Of a stretch of 64,000 nucleotides of DNA, positions 61,515 through 64,000 are shown one piece after another; position 1 is the first letter of the stretch; each line of letters begins with the position of its first letter. Under the pieces are notes generated by a model, which did not search any database, was not told the origin of the DNA, and worked only from the letters and a program-made list of their open reading frames with translations. This stretch comes from Salinarimonas chemoclinalis (GTDB lineage: Bacteria > Pseudomonadota > Alphaproteobacteria > Rhizobiales > Beijerinckiaceae). The stretch spans positions 1 to 64,000 of the forward strand of contig NZ_JBGMWH010000009.1 of NCBI RefSeq assembly GCF_041514305.1. The letters run 5' to 3'. The translations under genes and the position numbers were made by a program.

Positions 61515-62279
61515 CGTCGTTCGTCGCGTGGTCGCGGCTATTTTGCGACGACTTAGCGAGACTTGATGGGCGACAGAAGACGTTCGGGCACGGCATGCGG
61601 TCGAATGCGGAGTTGAAAGCGGTTCTTCTAACGTTCTGCTTGACTCCGGTGCGCGAATTCCGGGTGGAAACCTTCGACTGCCGGCACTCGAGCGCGCAGA
61701 CAAACGCTTTAGCCGTCAGTATCTTAGGGGGCAAAGCACGGGAGGCCCCGGAATCGTGGCGACCCGGAGGCGGAAACGAGGTCGCGATACAATGCAGGCG
61801 ACGCGCCCCGAATCACGGCCGCAGGGGCCGGCATCCTCAACAAAAGGTTAAGAGCGACAGCGACTTATCGGCCCTCAGACGGGTCCACCGAGGCCCGCAC
61901 GCCCCCCCGCGTCGCACGAGGCGACTCCTTTCTGTTGCGCCCCCCGGGGGGCCTGTGTAAGGTCTCAGGACTTCGGGGGCTCCTCGAAGTAACTCTTCAG
62001 AAATCCAAGGTCCAACCTCAGGAGCGGGGGGTCACGCGGTGTCTATCGTCGGCAAAGATATGCAAAAGCGCCTGATGATGACGCTCGCCCAGACCACGCA
62101 CGACGCCCTGTAGCACGACCTCGACATACCAAACATCACGAAGACTTTCGGTGCCTCGGATCGTTTCGGGGCAGCGCGGCGGTATTTCGTCGCGCGATAC
62201 GGCAATTACTGGACGGGACGGGCGGTGTCGGCTTGCGGCGGCGGTCGACGTGCCCGAGGCGCGGAAGAGGAGGGCTGAG
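61515..62279. other. Large non-coding region upstream of dnaA
   Basis: About 765 bases with no convincing gene and lower GC than the rest, especially 61540-61740 and 61840-62180. No exact DnaA box (TTATCCACA) was found by eye, so I do not call a replication origin. A perfect 12-bp palindrome CCCCCCGGGGGG is at 61940-61951. A 24-codon frame starts at GTG 62039 and stops at 62113, ending 166 bases before dnaA; it has AGGAG at 62020 but with poor spacing. The dnaA promoter and a long leader probably lie here. Confidence 0.4.
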
Positions 62280-63848
62280 ATGTTCCATGGGGGCGAGGAG
62301 CGCGCGAAGGCACTCGCGGCGGCGATCGGGGCGGAGCCCGGTGCGCGCATGAGCTGCGCCGCGGGCGAGCCTGGGTCGGACGCGCCCGGCGCGGCTCCGG
62401 TCGCAGCGCCGGCCGGGACCGACGCCAGGACCGGGGAGGCCTGGGCTCGCGTGCGCCGGCGCCTGCGCGCGGAACTCGGCGAGGACGTCTTCACCTCCTG
62501 GTTCGCCCGCCTGGAGCTCGAGACGCTCGCCGACGGCTGCGCCCGCCTCACGGTTCCCACCCGCTTCCTCAAGAGCTGGATCGAGGCCCACTACCTCGAC
62601 CGCGTCCTCGACATCTATCGCGCCGAGGAGCCCGCGGTGGAGCGCATCGCGCTCGCCGTGCGCGGCACGACCTCCCGCGACGGCCCGCGGCGCATGGAGC
62701 CTACCCCGGCGACCCGCTCGGACGCCGCGCCACGCCGCGAGGCGCCCGCCGCCGCAACACCCGCCGCGGCACCCGCGCCACAGGCCTCGATCGGCCCGGC
62801 CGACGGCGACATCGCCGGCGCACCGCTCGACCCGCGCCTGTCCTTCGAGAGCTTCGTCGTCGGCCGCTCGAACGCGCTCGCGCACGCCGCCGGCGACCGC
62901 GTCGCCCGCCACGACGGCCCCGCGCTCTACAATCCGCTCTACCTCCACGCCGGCGTCGGCCTCGGCAAGACGCACCTGCTCCACGCCGTCGGCCACGGCG
63001 CGCGCGCCCACGGCAAGCGGGTGATCTACCTCACCGCCGACCGCTTCATGTACGGCTTCGTTTCGGCCCTGAAGGCGCAGACCTCGCTCGCCTTCAAGGA
63101 GAAGCTGCGCGGCATCGACCTCTTGATCATCGACGACGTGCAGTTCATCCAGGGCCGCACCATCCAGCAGGAGTTCGGCCATACGTTGAACGCCCTGATC
63201 GACGCCGGCCGCCAGGTCGTCATCGCCGCGGACCGCCCGCCGGGAGACCTCGAGAGCCTCGACGAGCGCGCCCGCTCGCGGCTCGCCGGCGGCCTGGTGG
63301 TCGAGGTCGGCAACCTCGACGAGGATCTGCGCCACGCGATCCTCGGCGCGCGCATCGCCGCCGTGCGCCAGGCGCATCCCGGCTTCGACGTCGCGCCCGA
63401 CGTGATCGCCTGGGTCGCCCGCCAGATCACCACCAACGGCCGCGACCTCGAAGGCGCCGTGAACCGCCTCCTCGCCCACGCCACGCTCACCGGCGCGGCG
63501 GTGACACTCGAGACCGCCGAGACCGCGATCCGCGATCTCGTCAGGAACCGCGAGCCCAAGCGCGTGAAGATCGAGGAGATCCAGAAGCTCGTCGCCTCGC
63601 GCTACAACGTCTCGCGCTCCGACATCCTCTCCGAGCGCCGCACCGCCGCGGTGGTCCGCCCGCGCCAGATCGCCATGTACCTCTCCAAGACCCTGACTCT
63701 GCGCTCGCTGCCCGAGATCGGCCGGCGGTTCGGCGGCCGCGACCACACGACGGTGCTGCACGCCGTGCGCAAGATCGAGAAGTGCATCGGCGAGGATACC
63801 ACGCTCGGCGAGGAGGTCGAGCTCCTCAAGCGCATGCTCCAGGAGTGA
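62280..63848 (+). CDS. dnaA: Chromosomal replication initiator protein DnaA
   Basis: A 522-residue AAA+ initiator that opens oriC. Domain I is at about residues 45-125 (WARVRRRLRAELGEDVFTSWF), domain II is an Ala/Pro-rich linker to about 180, domain III has Walker A GVGLGKTHLLHA near residue 225, Walker B LLIIDDVQF and the Arg-finger segment, and domain IV has the DnaA signature GGRDHTTVLHAVRKIE near the end. The start ATG at 62280 has GAGGAGGG before it; a further in-frame ATG at 62349 exists. The N-terminal 40 residues before domain I are Ala/Gly-rich and longer than usual. Confidence 0.97.
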   Translation: MFHGGEERAKALAAAIGAEPGARMSCAAGEPGSDAPGAAPVAAPAGTDARTGEAWARVRRRLRAELGEDVFTSWFARLELETLADGCARLTVPTRFLKSWIEAHYLDRVLDIYRAEEPAVERIALAVRGTTSRDGPRRMEPTPATRSDAAPRREAPAAATPAAAPAPQASIGPADGDIAGAPLDPRLSFESFVVGRSNALAHAAGDRVARHDGPALYNPLYLHAGVGLGKTHLLHAVGHGARAHGKRVIYLTADRFMYGFVSALKAQTSLAFKEKLRGIDLLIIDDVQFIQGRTIQQEFGHTLNALIDAGRQVVIAADRPPGDLESLDERARSRLAGGLVVEVGNLDEDLRHAILGARIAAVRQAHPGFDVAPDVIAWVARQITTNGRDLEGAVNRLLAHATLTGAAVTLETAETAIRDLVRNREPKRVKIEEIQKLVASRYNVSRSDILSERRTAAVVRPRQIAMYLSKTLTLRSLPEIGRRFGGRDHTTVLHAVRKIEKCIGEDTTLGEEVELLKRMLQE

Positions 63849-63960
63849 GGACCGGGGGCATGCGCCCCCGCGCCTACCGCCGTCTCGCACCGCTCGCGCG
63901 ACGATGCTCATGCCTCGGGCACGTGTCGAAGCCGGTCTTGCCGGACGTCTGGTGCAGGCC

Positions 63961-64000
63961 TTCTCCTTCCCTGCAGGGGAAGGTGGATCGACGGCGCAGC
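63961..64000 (+). repeat. Partial copy of dispersed repeat, cut by window end
   Basis: TTCTCCTTCCCTGCAGGGGAAGG and the following TGGATCG repeat positions 23737-23766 with a single difference (C for T). The element continues past the end of the window. It is downstream of dnaA, again in intergenic DNA, as is the copy near 23.7 kb. Confidence 0.85.

Noticed and set aside
61433..62279. Chromosomal origin of replication next to dnaA
   Set aside because: No exact TTATCCACA box was found by eye, and in many alphaproteobacteria the origin is not beside dnaA; left as an open question.

Overview
The window is a continuous stretch of a very GC-rich chromosome. Gene content and order point to an alphaproteobacterium of the Hyphomicrobiales (Rhizobiales), perhaps near Salinarimonas or Methylobacterium; this is inferred from gene types (purA preceded by a terminator, alpha-type SspB, split pntAA/pntAB/pntB, alpha-type CoxIV, the rlmH-rsfS cell-envelope cluster, rpsT-dnaA, a DUF1127 peptide), not from a search. 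About 57 protein genes are supported. No rRNA or tRNA gene, CRISPR array or insertion sequence was seen.

Layout. 0.3-8 kb: purA, a proline-rich membrane protein, crcB, a methyltransferase, a Tat-exported beta-helix protein and the pseudouridine-degrading pair psuK-psuG. 8.3-12.7 kb: recG, argE and a LysR regulator. 12.9-18.7 kb: a five-gene peptide/oligopeptide ABC importer. 18.7-20.4 kb: a radical SAM/SPASM enzyme, interrupted by a one-base frameshift, directly behind a small gene whose product ends in a CGGTNTC motif. This looks like a RiPP precursor-maturase pair and is the most novel locus. 20.5-21.9 kb: a small membrane protein and two stand-alone receiver proteins. 22-27.5 kb: a second peptide importer with a fused double ATPase; a large inverted repeat lies inside it. 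27.7-35.9 kb: RlpA-like protein, multicopper oxidase, SspB, a muramidase, a YugP-type metallopeptidase, an MFS transporter and two related small exported proteins. 35.9-41.1 kb: a LysR regulator divergent from dabB-dabA, a proton-driven inorganic-carbon accumulation system. 41.2-44.6 kb: CoxIV and the three-gene proton-translocating transhydrogenase. 44.7-48 kb: hydrolase, GNAT, ribH-nusB and a DUF2189 membrane protein. 48.3-52.4 kb: the four-gene Anbu cluster (permuted ATP-grasp, alpha-E, transglutaminase, Anbu peptidase). 52.7-55.1 kb: DUF1127 peptide, a hypothetical gene, trmFO. 55.2-60.8 kb, minus strand: rsfS-rlmH-envC-ctpA-divergent polysaccharide deacetylase-rppH, a tightly overlapped housekeeping cluster. 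61.1-63.8 kb: rpsT with a textbook promoter, then dnaA.

Coherent themes are peptide uptake and processing (two ABC importers, argE, Anbu cluster), energy and redox balance (transhydrogenase, CoxIV, Dab bicarbonate uptake) and cell-envelope remodelling at division (RlpA, EnvC, CtpA, muramidase). All coordinates and motifs were read from the sequence; family names come from recognition of motifs and length and have not been checked against a database.
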